Position numbers and translations under genes: made by a program. The notes beneath the pieces were generated by a model that searched no databases, was not told the origin of the DNA, and was given only the letters and a program-made list of their open reading frames with translations. A stretch of 64,000 nt of DNA, taken from the NCBI RefSeq assembly GCF_002086795.1, contig NZ_MVIM01000020.1, positions 37,133-101,132 of the forward strand, given 5' to 3'. Of this stretch, positions 53,780 to 62,720 are shown one piece after another. The DNA comes from Mycolicibacterium tusciae. Lineage in GTDB: Bacteria; Actinomycetota; Actinomycetes; Mycobacteriales; Mycobacteriaceae. Positions within the stretch are counted from its first letter, which is position 1. Each line of letters begins with the position of its first letter.

Positions 53780-54085
53780 TCAGACGCTCATGGCGTCGAT
53801 GGCGCTGAGGCCCGCGGCGGCGTCCTCGTCGCCTTCCTGCAGGCTCGTCTTCGACACGCCCATCTTCTGACCGTGCTCTTCTTGCATGAGCGCCTGCTGA
53901 TTGCCCAGGGTCTGCAGATCTTCACCGACCCGCATCAGCGCGGCCTGGCCAGCACCCTTGAAGCCTGGTGCGACCCCTTCGAGTGCCGATCCGAGCTGCT
54001 GCACCATCGACTGCAACCGGTCCTGCTTCTCAAAGAGACCCTGCTGGGTGGTCTCCATGAGCTCCATATCGCCGGAAATCGTCAT
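53780..54085 (-). CDS. Esx (WXG100-like) protein, partner
   Basis: 101 aa; AGGATTTACAGGAC precedes the ATG. Helix 1 LFEKQDRLQSMVQQLGSALE, turn APGFKGAGQAA (FKG instead of WXG), helix 2 LMRVGEDLQTLGNQQALMQEE, and an acidic tail. The protein contains no Tyr, so the usual YxxxD/E export signal must be absent or supplied by a partner. Lies between ppe and the second Esx gene. Confidence 0.85.
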   Translation of the reverse strand: MTISGDMELMETTQQGLFEKQDRLQSMVQQLGSALEGVAPGFKGAGQAALMRVGEDLQTLGNQQALMQEEHGQKMGVSKTSLQEGDEDAAAGLSAIDAMSV

Positions 54086-54174
54086 GTCCTGTAAATCCTT
54101 TCATTAACGGCTACAGCACTCTTCGTGTGCGGCGCCTGCGTGTCTGTCGAGAATGTGTTGTGCCCGTATCTTGC

Positions 54175-55386
54175 TCAGGGCACCCCCTTGCCCCCGGTGT
54201 TGGCAGTCACCAAACCACCGCCTCCGGTAATCACCGGCATCGTGTCGGTGCCGTTGTAGAGACTGGACGCGGCCGCCATCACAGTGGCGCCGTCGACCTG
54301 CTTTTTTTCGGAATCCTGTTGATTAGCGCCACCGGCCGCCGCAGCGCCGTGGGCCATCGGCCCCATCATTCCGCCGCCGCCCATGCTGGCCGGCATCGTC
54401 GTACCGGCCCGCGCCTGCTCGATGCGCGACCCCGTGTCGGCGCTGACCGGCGTCGCCGCGCTCACCGACGACGCCCAGGAGCCAGGACTGCGCAGCGCTG
54501 AGGCCGCCGACATCGCTCCACCCATGCCCCCGCCCCCACCAGCTCCACCGAGTGAGGCCGCGACTGCTCCCCCTGCCTGCGGTGTTTGGGTCACCCAGTC
54601 AGCATCACCCGCGGAAAAATCGGCCCCCAGATCGTCCGGTGACACATTCAGCGACGACGCCAGTGAGCTGAGCTGACCAAACGCTTGCTGCGGTAGCTCC
54701 GAGATGCTCTTGAATGGACCGCCACCGCTGAACGCTGACAGCGCCTGCGTCGGCATGCTGAGGAGTTGCGGGAACAGCCCAGTCGCGGTCTCCATCATCT
54801 GACTGGGATCGGCAGACTGGGCGCTGGGCTGGGATCCACCACCCGCCGCGCCGACAGTGCTAGGCGGAGGTGGAGGGATTGGCGGTATCGCCTGCACACC
54901 AGCCATGGAAGCCGCTTCATAGGCCGACTTGTTGGCCGCTCCCCGCATCCACATCTCGGTGTACTGACCACGATTGGCGACGATGAGCGGAGTCAGCATC
55001 CCCAGAAAGTTCGCCCCGACCAGCGCCATGTGTTCGCTCTGATTGCCGACAACTTCACCAGGATTAGGGGTTGCAGCCCGCAGCGTTTCGAATGCGTCCC
55101 CGGTGGCCATAATGCTGGCCGAAGCGTGGTTGAGCATGGTCGCCACGGTCCCCAGCCACACCAGGTGCGGGACATGGGCCAGCCTAGCCACCTCGCCCGT
55201 GACCGACGGCCAGCTGATCGACATAGCAGCCTCCACAGCCGCATGGCCGCCCAGCATGCCGATGATCGCACCGGCTAGCGCTTCGAGCTGCGCGGCTGAG
55301 GCGAAAAACGAGGCAGCTGACGGTCCCAGCCAAAAGCCCGCCGACGTGGTTTCCGGCGGTTCGGCTTGATAGGCCCCCGGTGGCAT
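54175..55386 (-). CDS. PPE-family protein
   Basis: 403 aa. The N-terminal ~170 residues are a PPE domain: AEPPETTSAGFWLGPSAASF gives the PPE triplet (residues 10-12) and the following helices, with SISWPSVTGEVA further on. The C-terminal half is Gly/Ala/Ser/Pro-rich, with no recognisable catalytic domain. Starts 31 bp after pe, as in ESX loci, and its EspG follows in the same cluster. Confidence 0.88.
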   Translation of the reverse strand: MPPGAYQAEPPETTSAGFWLGPSAASFFASAAQLEALAGAIIGMLGGHAAVEAAMSISWPSVTGEVARLAHVPHLVWLGTVATMLNHASASIMATGDAFETLRAATPNPGEVVGNQSEHMALVGANFLGMLTPLIVANRGQYTEMWMRGAANKSAYEAASMAGVQAIPPIPPPPPSTVGAAGGGSQPSAQSADPSQMMETATGLFPQLLSMPTQALSAFSGGGPFKSISELPQQAFGQLSSLASSLNVSPDDLGADFSAGDADWVTQTPQAGGAVAASLGGAGGGGGMGGAMSAASALRSPGSWASSVSAATPVSADTGSRIEQARAGTTMPASMGGGGMMGPMAHGAAAAGGANQQDSEKKQVDGATVMAAASSLYNGTDTMPVITGGGGLVTANTGGKGVP

Positions 55387-55417
55387 AGCGGTGCTCCCCG
55401 TCTCCCCTGCCTGGGTC

Positions 55418-55723
55418 CTACAGGACCGCGTTCATCAGCACCGCATTGGCGGCATCTTCGAGCGACGTCACCGTGCCGGCCACCGAGTTCGCCACGCCGT
55501 ACAGCGCCTGCATTGCAGATGCCCCGGACAGCACCGCAGACACTTCCGCGCTGTACGCGGCGATCTTCGCCGCGTTGGTCGCCGAAATTTCTTCCAACCC
55601 CGGCGGCACCACAGCCGCGGCCGCGGCCGCCTGCGCCGTGTGCCCCGCAGCTTGAGCCGAAAGCCCTGCGGTCGCCGCCGCAGCAGCGGCAAGACCCACC
55701 GGATTGACAACTACTGACGTCAT
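55418..55723 (-). CDS. PE-family protein
   Basis: 101 aa, consisting only of the PE domain: two Ala-rich helices (GLAAAAAATAGLSAQAAGHTAQAAAAAAVVPP and EEISATNAAKIAAYSAEVSAVL). The Pro-Glu pair near the N-terminus is changed to NPVG. The C-terminus lacks an obvious YxxxD/E signal. It pairs with the PPE protein. 178 bp separate it from the eccCb stop, enough for its own promoter. Confidence 0.85.
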   Translation of the reverse strand: MTSVVVNPVGLAAAAAATAGLSAQAAGHTAQAAAAAAVVPPGLEEISATNAAKIAAYSAEVSAVLSGASAMQALYGVANSVAGTVTSLEDAANAVLMNAVL

Positions 55724-55901
55724 GGACGCCCCCTAACTAATCAGGACTCCTGCACGATAACACAGGAATAGTCACCCCGTACACATAAAGTGAACAGCCT
55801 TCGTGGCCGCCCACTTGTTTGCCAGCCATACACGCGACTAGCCTGCCTCTCTTTGATACCACCACGAATTGACGACGTTGTCATGCGCGAGTTTCCACCG
55901 C

Positions 55902-58900
55902 TCACCATTCATCGCCACCAGAGATCGGGCTGTAGCCTTCGGGCAACGGTGGGGTAGCCACCTGAATCACCTGGCGTCCCCCCTTCGGGTAGATCAACTC
56001 TCCGCGCCCCGGCGCCCGGGGAGTAGCCCGGATGCCGGTAACAATCGGTCCATCATCGCGGGAACCATCAAGGATGAGCACACCCGACCCAGCCGCGCTC
56101 ATCCCAGAGATGATCTTGTTGCCACCCGTAGTGGACATCCAATTCTTGACCGCCGAGGCGACCAGGAAGTGGACCCCAATCTGTCTACCCCGCGACACAG
56201 CAGACTCCAAAGGAGCCACCAGCGACATCGAGCTGTACCCCGGAACATTGAGCAGCGTGAAGTCGTCAATCACAATGAAATAGCGCGGTCCACTAAAACG
56301 CCACCGAGCTCTCTCCTCGGGACTGGCATCTGCCGGCGCGGTGCGCTCGGCGAACTTGGCCGCCAGCTTCTTAGACGCCTCACCGATCTGCTGCGAGTCC
56401 GAGCTATAGAACGTCAAGTAGGCAGGATCGATGAACGCCCCCAGCTCCAGACCGACGTCAAAGGCAATAATCTTCGCGGCCTCGGGGGTGAAACTCTGCT
56501 GGATCGACGCGATGAGCGTTCTGAGCACCGTGGTGCGACCCGATTTAGCACTTCCCACGGCGTAAAAGTGCGGGCACTCAGCCAAGTTCACCCCCACCGT
56601 GGCCAGCGCGACGTCCCCGATCCCGAGCTTCAACATCCCCCGCGGCACATCGTCGAGCTCGGCGTAACTCACCTCAGCGGGCAACGTCGGCAACGTCGGC
56701 GCAGGGGCAATACCCAGAGCACTCCACCGCTGCGCGATCAGCGCGCACGTCTGCTGAACGGCATCCTGGCCGTAATCAGCAGACTCCACCGCAGGGAGCA
56801 CGGCTGAGGCCACTGGCACCCCCGCCAGGAAATGCAACACCTTGCCCTTGTCCTTGATCAGACCCCGGCCTGGCTGATCAGGAACCTTGCCGGCCATCTC
56901 ACGATCGCCGGCCTCGCTCTGGGTGGGCTCCTGCACACGCATCTCGACACGCGTGCCGCACTTTTCCTTGAGAGTGAGGTTCGCGGTGGCCCACTGGTCA
57001 TTGGTCACCAGCAAATGAACGCCGTAGTTCAGTGCCGAGCCCGTGCCCAGCGCCACGATCCGGCCGTGCAGATCCATGTCCTCCTGTTTGAGCCCAGGAA
57101 GGTTGTCCACGAGCAGGAACACATCGCCATGCCCATCCTCTGGGATCTTGCCGGGCTTGCCGGCGAACTTGCGCGCACGAAACTCCTCCAGGTCGCAACC
57201 CGCGATCTCCCAGCTACGCACCCGATCCTTGAGAATCCGTTCGACCTCGCTGACCACGCGGGCCACCTTTTCCGCGTTACCTTGGCCCGCGATCCCGGCC
57301 ACATGCGGCAATCCTGCTAACGCATCGAGTCGGCCGCCGCCGAAGTCGATACCGTAGAACTGCACCCGTTGAGGACTATGCGATATCGCCAACGACGTGA
57401 CGATGGTCTGCAGCGCCGTCGACTTTCCGCTCTGCGGGGCTCCGACCGCCATCACGTTGCCCTGAGCCCTGGACAGGTCTGCAACAACCAAGTTCTGGGT
57501 ATGGCCAAACGGGTCATCCGCGCGGCCGTAGGGCACCCGAAGACCCGCGTCCTCGGTCACATCCAGCCAGTCTCGCCCCCAGAACTCCTGGGCCATCTCG
57601 TCCAACGGAATCGTTGCAATATCTTCCAGCGGAGGCAGATACATCCGGTGCATCGGCCTGCACGTACGCCCCGCGCCGGCGAGCCGTCCGACCAGCGTCG
57701 AGACCACCGTCGGGGAATCGACGTCTGTCTGAGCGAGTGCCTGCTCCTCGGCCTGCTCCTGCGCAGCGCGATCATCCTCGTCATCGAGCAACTCAATGTC
57801 GATCGGCAAGGAATGCACACCCGTTTCGAAGCGGTGCGCGTCGATGAACTGCCCCTCCTGACGACGCCGCTGCGCCTTGCCTACCACCGGCGCAATGAAC
57901 GGCGCTGACACGTAAAACGACCGGAACAACTGGTGTTCGTCGTCGTGCACCAGAAACCCGGTGCCCACCGGGGCGCCGATCAGATCGGTATACGCCTTCG
58001 GCGACCCAATCGCCTGGCGCGACTGCCCGGCGTCCTTGAGTTTCAACCCGATCGAGTAGGTCTGCTGGCTGATCATCCCGGCCATCCGGCCTGACTCAAC
58101 CCGCTGCGAAGCATTGAGAATATGCATCCACAAACCGCGGCCTTTACGGGCCACCGTGTCGAACGTTCCGGTGAGTGAAGGCCGGATCTTGAGCAGCTCG
58201 GAGAACTCGTCCAGCACGATCACGAGAGCGCCCAGCGGCTCCAGCTCGGGACGTGTCGTCGCCCGCGCCCGTTCGTAATTGCGGACATCCTTATACCCAG
58301 CGGCTTTCAAGATGGTCTCTCGACGCACCACCTCGCCGTTGAGCATGTCCTCTAAGCGATCCAGCCGCGAGGCTGACTCTTCGAGGTTTGAAATGACACC
58401 CTGAACCTGAGGCAGGTCAGCCAGCGCCATCATCGCGGTCTCACCCTTGAAGTCGCCCAGGATCAGCTGTAACACCTCGGGGTTATGCGTCATAGCCAAC
58501 GCCAGGATGAACGCCACCAACGTCTCGGACTTACCGGAACCGATCTGTCCGGTCAGCATCCCGTGCGGCCCCATACCGCTCTCGTCGGACTCCTTCAAGT
58601 CCAGCCACACCGGCTTACCCGAGGTCGGGTTCTTGCCTAATGCAGCCCGCAACCGGCTCTGCACGGTCATTTTCGACCATAACGTGTGCGGATCCCACTG
58701 CCGGGCATCCGCAATGTCGAAGAAGTCCAAGAAATCCTGACCCGCGCGAGCATCAGCGGCCCGCTCAGCAAGCAGGCGGGTCGCGGCATCTTCACGCTCG
58801 AACCGCGACATCGCTCGAGCAAAAACCTCGAACTCCACCTGCGACATCACGTCCGGTTTTGCGGCGAATTTCAGCCCTTTGGCGTACCGACTCGATACCT

Positions 58901-58910
58901 CGGTCATCAC
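55902..58910 (-). CDS. eccCb: ESX motor subunit EccCb with three ATPase domains
   Basis: 1002 aa. Three FtsK/SpoIIIE-type ATPase domains in one chain: Walker A1 GQIGSGKSET near 120, with LVIVLDEFSELL near 235; A2 GAPQSGKST near 492, with FLLVDNLPGL; A3 GSAKSGRTT near 787, where Arg replaces the usual Lys. It powers ESX secretion and recognises substrates through its third domain (known for EccC). It is coupled by ATGA to eccCa. Unlike EccCb1 of ESX-1, which has two domains, all three are here. Confidence 0.92.
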   Translation of the reverse strand: MMTEVSSRYAKGLKFAAKPDVMSQVEFEVFARAMSRFEREDAATRLLAERAADARAGQDFLDFFDIADARQWDPHTLWSKMTVQSRLRAALGKNPTSGKPVWLDLKESDESGMGPHGMLTGQIGSGKSETLVAFILALAMTHNPEVLQLILGDFKGETAMMALADLPQVQGVISNLEESASRLDRLEDMLNGEVVRRETILKAAGYKDVRNYERARATTRPELEPLGALVIVLDEFSELLKIRPSLTGTFDTVARKGRGLWMHILNASQRVESGRMAGMISQQTYSIGLKLKDAGQSRQAIGSPKAYTDLIGAPVGTGFLVHDDEHQLFRSFYVSAPFIAPVVGKAQRRRQEGQFIDAHRFETGVHSLPIDIELLDDEDDRAAQEQAEEQALAQTDVDSPTVVSTLVGRLAGAGRTCRPMHRMYLPPLEDIATIPLDEMAQEFWGRDWLDVTEDAGLRVPYGRADDPFGHTQNLVVADLSRAQGNVMAVGAPQSGKSTALQTIVTSLAISHSPQRVQFYGIDFGGGRLDALAGLPHVAGIAGQGNAEKVARVVSEVERILKDRVRSWEIAGCDLEEFRARKFAGKPGKIPEDGHGDVFLLVDNLPGLKQEDMDLHGRIVALGTGSALNYGVHLLVTNDQWATANLTLKEKCGTRVEMRVQEPTQSEAGDREMAGKVPDQPGRGLIKDKGKVLHFLAGVPVASAVLPAVESADYGQDAVQQTCALIAQRWSALGIAPAPTLPTLPAEVSYAELDDVPRGMLKLGIGDVALATVGVNLAECPHFYAVGSAKSGRTTVLRTLIASIQQSFTPEAAKIIAFDVGLELGAFIDPAYLTFYSSDSQQIGEASKKLAAKFAERTAPADASPEERARWRFSGPRYFIVIDDFTLLNVPGYSSMSLVAPLESAVSRGRQIGVHFLVASAVKNWMSTTGGNKIISGMSAAGSGVLILDGSRDDGPIVTGIRATPRAPGRGELIYPKGGRQVIQVATPPLPEGYSPISGGDEW

Positions 58911-60094
58911 AGCACCTCCTCAGCGCGCAGCAAGTGGCCCTGGTCATCGAGCACGAAAGCCGTTGCCGACGTCGCCAATGCCGAGAACGTGTCTCCGGTC
59001 GCCTCCAGCACACACAGCCCGGCGAACCCCATCGCATCCACCGGCTCGCCGAGGTCACCGCTCTTGAGCACCCCGAGCAGCGGAGCGCAATTCGCACCCG
59101 GCAAGTCCACCACCACGACCATGTGATCATCCGGTGGCGGCATCCCCTCCATACGAGCCGACCACGGACCCTTGGATTGCAGCGCCGTTCCGTGCCGATC
59201 CATAAACTCACCAACATCGGAATAGATCATCCGAACCGGCCCAGAGGCATCAACCAGAACCGGATCGCCAACGTGCGGAAGCCATTTAGCGCCCTGCCAC
59301 GCCGCCTCATCATCGGTGATGATCGCCATCCGGACCACATCAGGGCCGTGAAAGGCGCATAACTGGCAGACCATCGCCCGAAGCAACCCCTGAACGATCG
59401 GGCGTTGATCATCGTCGGCAGTAAACAACGCCCACCCCATCTGGTCGAACAAATGCAACGGCCGGGCAACATCGTGGACCACATTCTGCGTCAGCAGAAA
59501 GTCACGAGCCGCGATCGCCGTCGCCGTCTCACGAAACTCCGGTGGCGGAACCTTCTGGGGAGGAAGGATTTTCGTCCTGAGACGCGTCACCCCGACGCCG
59601 ATGCGCACATGCCCAAAGTTCCGGTCGTTCGGGGATCGCTCCCACATCCGGGCTGTGCCGACCAGCGTTAACAGCGCCCCCTCAGAGGGGTTGGGATGGT
59701 GGTAAGCGATTTCGCGGGCCTGCGCCCGGGCACCGTCGTGGACATCTTCACGCAGCTCATCGAGAGTGCGCGCATAATCAACCCGGCTGGCCGCCAATGC
59801 CGCCGGCCGCGCCTTCTCATTCTGCCCACCGCCGCGGTTGCGCATCATCATGAACACCGACATCAGCATGATCGGCAGAATGAACAGACCACCCATGCCC
59901 ATGGTGCGAGCACCGCTACGGATCATGATCACCAGCAGAACCACCACGGCGCTGACGAAAACCAAGATCCACACCCACATGGGCGGCCGAGATTGTGGCG
60001 GGCGCACCAATTCAGCCAGCTCGGGCAATGTCAGACTGCGCTCGCCAAGCTCGGGCGCACGCGCCTTTTCCTTGTCGAATCCCTGCTTGGTCAT
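58907..60094 (-). CDS. eccCa: ESX motor subunit EccCa (membrane/DUF part only)
   Basis: 395 aa from MTKQGFDKEK, 5 nt after the eccB stop (the frame to 60217 overlaps eccB and looks spurious). Two membrane helices about 40-85 (MWVWILVFVSAVVVLLVIM, LFILPIMLMSVFMMM), then the EccC stalk/DUF region (LDELREDVHDGARAQAREIAYHHP, NFGHVRIGVG) and a degenerate ATPase-like fold without a P-loop. Together with EccCb it makes a complete EccC. Confidence 0.88.
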   Translation of the reverse strand: MTKQGFDKEKARAPELGERSLTLPELAELVRPPQSRPPMWVWILVFVSAVVVLLVIMIRSGARTMGMGGLFILPIMLMSVFMMMRNRGGGQNEKARPAALAASRVDYARTLDELREDVHDGARAQAREIAYHHPNPSEGALLTLVGTARMWERSPNDRNFGHVRIGVGVTRLRTKILPPQKVPPPEFRETATAIAARDFLLTQNVVHDVARPLHLFDQMGWALFTADDDQRPIVQGLLRAMVCQLCAFHGPDVVRMAIITDDEAAWQGAKWLPHVGDPVLVDASGPVRMIYSDVGEFMDRHGTALQSKGPWSARMEGMPPPDDHMVVVVDLPGANCAPLLGVLKSGDLGEPVDAMGFAGLCVLEATGDTFSALATSATAFVLDDQGHLLRAEEVL

Positions 60095-60099
60095 CGCGA

Positions 60100-61629
60100 T
60101 CAGTTCCCCCCGCTCTGTAGCCGCTGCCCCGGAATGTTGATCACCGTGTCCCGTTCCACGCGGGCCGCCTGTTCCGAGAGAAGCGGTCCCGCCGGCAGCC
60201 ATCGGATAACCGTCCACGGAGCCCGCGTCGGTGTCGTGTCTTTCAACCCCAGGGCTTGCTGAGTTGTACTGCCCTGGCCTGCCACATCAATTCCGAACCG
60301 CACCCCGGTGTCGCCGATCCACCACAAGGACTCCCGCCGCGGCGAGTCCGGTTCTACACCGGTAACCTGCACAAAATTCGCGCTACCCGCGCCGAGATAG
60401 ACTTCATCGGCTGCGTCGTTGGCCTGCCCGGAGACCATGCGCATCACCTTGGGCTCCTCACTGACTGGGATCGGTATGCGACGCCCCGACACTGTTCTCA
60501 CGCTGGCCTGCGCTTCGTTGGCGTCCTTGCTCCACACCACGCAGGTGACAGGCTCTACAGCCTTGTCCAGCAATGTCAGAGGACCCCTGGGGTACTTCGA
60601 GACGTCGAAGCCCACCGCCTGCGGGGCATCAGCCACAACGTGCGGTGCGGCGTCAAGCACACGTCCCTGCCCGGATGGGTCCGCGTTGCTCAACATCAAC
60701 GCCACCGTCTCGGGTATCAATTGCATGCCAGCAGGCAAGGCCACAAAGAACTGCTGCTGCCCGTCGGCGGACACGGACCGAACTACCGACCCCGACACGA
60801 CCGGCAGCTGCGCCTCGGCGTAGCCGACAGGCCCCCCAGCGTTCGGCACCGCCGGAACCCGTAGGGGTGCAGTCGGAATCAGCGCTTCAAAGAGCGCTTT
60901 GGACATCGGTGCCGGCCGCACGCTTCCGGCCTGAATGCCCAGCGCCAGGGTCACCGGCCGATCAGCGAGGTCGATGAGCGAGCGGTGGCCATCGGTCACC
61001 AGATACACCGAACCGCCATAATTCATCAACACTGCCTGAGGGGAATGCATCTCGTGTGACCAATCGCCCAACTCCAAGTCGCCGCCGAGCACCGTCACCG
61101 AGGGCTTGCTCTGCGGCCCACCAGAGCCAAGCCTGTCGCACAGCCCCCAACCGGTCGTCTGCGGAGTACGCGGCGCCAAATCATTGGGGGCGCCGACGAT
61201 GCCGACCATCGGGCCCATCGGACGATCCTCGATCTGAGCCATCGGGACCAGCTTGGGAGACACATCCTGACCCAGGATCAGACGTGCCGACGCCAGATTC
61301 AGTACCGGGTGCATCGTTGCGTCGATATTCACATACAGTGCCCCACTGGCCCGATCGGCCACCAGCTTGGAGTCCCCGATCTGGCCTGCGGGCCGCAGCC
61401 ACGCCAACACAAAGCACACCCCGAGCGCCAGTACCGCAATCACCACACCCACCAGGGTCGAGGCCCCGTAGTTCTTCGACGGGTCGTGCACCAGGCGCAC
61501 CGAGTGCCGAGCCACCGCGACCGCCATGCGGTGCCACAGAAACCGCCATGCGGCGACCTGCTCCAGCGAGGCATAGGTAAGCCCGGTGCCACGCCGACGC
61601 GGCTTCTCAGATTCGTTCGAGCCCGCCAC
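60100..61629 (-). CDS. eccB: ESX membrane component EccB
   Basis: 509 aa. Cytosolic N-terminus with TYASLEQVAAWRFLWHRMAVAVARHSVRL, one membrane helix near 58-80 (TLVGVVIAVLALGVCFVLAWL), then the periplasmic EccB domain with GDSKLVADRASGALYVN, ASARLILGQ and WGLCDRL, and paired Cys (C175 region and CVVW). This is the standard EccB1-type build. It starts 5 nt after the M15-like hydrolase gene. Confidence 0.93.
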   Translation of the reverse strand: MAGSNESEKPRRRGTGLTYASLEQVAAWRFLWHRMAVAVARHSVRLVHDPSKNYGASTLVGVVIAVLALGVCFVLAWLRPAGQIGDSKLVADRASGALYVNIDATMHPVLNLASARLILGQDVSPKLVPMAQIEDRPMGPMVGIVGAPNDLAPRTPQTTGWGLCDRLGSGGPQSKPSVTVLGGDLELGDWSHEMHSPQAVLMNYGGSVYLVTDGHRSLIDLADRPVTLALGIQAGSVRPAPMSKALFEALIPTAPLRVPAVPNAGGPVGYAEAQLPVVSGSVVRSVSADGQQQFFVALPAGMQLIPETVALMLSNADPSGQGRVLDAAPHVVADAPQAVGFDVSKYPRGPLTLLDKAVEPVTCVVWSKDANEAQASVRTVSGRRIPIPVSEEPKVMRMVSGQANDAADEVYLGAGSANFVQVTGVEPDSPRRESLWWIGDTGVRFGIDVAGQGSTTQQALGLKDTTPTRAPWTVIRWLPAGPLLSEQAARVERDTVINIPGQRLQSGGN

Positions 61630-61634
61630 CTGCG

Positions 61635-62720
61635 CTACCTTCCCCCGCCGATCGACACCACGTGCACGTGATCCATATGGTTCTGCGTCGCACTACCGCG
61701 ACCGCCCATCATCGAGGCGCTCCCATCGGGCTGAATCATCTGCTGCCGCCAGATCATGTGATCCAACCCCAGCTCGGTCCGATTACGAACCAGAAAGTTG
61801 ACGACCTCATTTCCCAACTGCCGCCCTTCTGGGGTATCCCAGTTCGGAATCATGACGTCCAGCGCCAGCCCGTCGGGATGCCAGTGCAGCGAATCTTGGC
61901 GAACCCCACCGATCTCCTTGATCTCAGGGAACGCCGCACTGATAGCCCGGTTCATCAGCTTCGTGTATTTCTGCAGCCCACGCTCATTGGCGCGGCCGGG
62001 CCCGCTCGTATCCAGCCCCCGATCAGCACCGCCACTAGGCTTGGTGGACGCGGCTTTAGAGATGGTCTGTGTAGCCGGGGAAGCCAGTCCGCCCAAGGCG
62101 CTCAAGGGTTGCCCCAGCGCAGACAGTCCACCCATGCCCGGCATCCCGCCACCCATACCGCCACCGCCGGGCATTCCACCGCCCATACCCGGCATAGCGC
62201 CGCCGAACCCCGCCAGCGGTGATGGACCGCGAGGAACACCACCGATATCGTTGTAGCCAGCCACATTCGCCGCCGTCGAGGCGGCATGGGTGCCGGCATC
62301 GGCGGTCCCAGCCTCGGCGGTGCCGCGGGTCTCCTCCAGTCGTTGCATGATCGCAGTGATCAACGCCCGCTTACCTTCGGGAGTGTTGGTCGCCAAACCC
62401 ATCGACTGCACATCGACCACCGCCTGATCGATGATCGCGGTCATCTCCCCCTGATGCTCATCGGAGCATCCCAGGGTGGACCGCAACTCGGACTGCGCGG
62501 TGTTGTCCTGATCAGCAAGGGCGGCAACCTTATTGCTGATCTGCCACCCACTGTTCTCCTGCCCCTCCGCACCCTGACCGCTGCCTGGCGCTTGGGCCGG
62601 CGGTGCCGGCGGCGGGCTGGCCGGAAGCGGCAGTAACGCAGAACCACCGGATGCGCCGAACCCATCGCGCACACCACCCATCACCCCCCCAGCCGACCGC
62701 ACAAACGTCTCCACAGACAT
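61635..62720 (-). CDS. ESX-linked peptidoglycan hydrolase: DUF4226-like + M15/ARB_07466-like domain
   Basis: 361 aa. Residues 1-220 (SVETFVRSAGGVMGGVRDG, a helical DUF4226-like core, then a Gly/Met-rich linker MPGMGGGMPGGGGMGGG) are nearly identical to the next gene upstream. Residues about 240-361 form a Zn-peptidase-like domain: SLHWHPDGLALDVMIPNW (H...D), GLDHMIWRQ and NHMDHVHVVS, as in D,D/L,D-carboxypeptidase-like ARB_07466 C-terminal domains. Likely cuts peptidoglycan to make room for the secretion apparatus (inference). Overlaps the upstream stop by TGATG. Confidence 0.75.
   Translation of the reverse strand: MSVETFVRSAGGVMGGVRDGFGASGGSALLPLPASPPPAPPAQAPGSGQGAEGQENSGWQISNKVAALADQDNTAQSELRSTLGCSDEHQGEMTAIIDQAVVDVQSMGLATNTPEGKRALITAIMQRLEETRGTAEAGTADAGTHAASTAANVAGYNDIGGVPRGPSPLAGFGGAMPGMGGGMPGGGGMGGGMPGMGGLSALGQPLSALGGLASPATQTISKAASTKPSGGADRGLDTSGPGRANERGLQKYTKLMNRAISAAFPEIKEIGGVRQDSLHWHPDGLALDVMIPNWDTPEGRQLGNEVVNFLVRNRTELGLDHMIWRQQMIQPDGSASMMGGRGSATQNHMDHVHVVSIGGGR
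62053..62720 (-). repeat. 668-bp direct repeat, left copy
   Basis: Covers the shared N-terminal part of the two hydrolase genes; near identical to 63225-63892, with a few substitutions clustered around 62290-62310. Ends abruptly where the two catalytic domains begin. Confidence 0.85.

Noticed and set aside
55770..55800. Possible fourth copy of GTTTACGTG upstream of the PE gene (GTTCACTTTATGTGTACGGGGTG)
   Set aside because: Only scattered matches and the wrong spacing to a -10; not counted with the other three.
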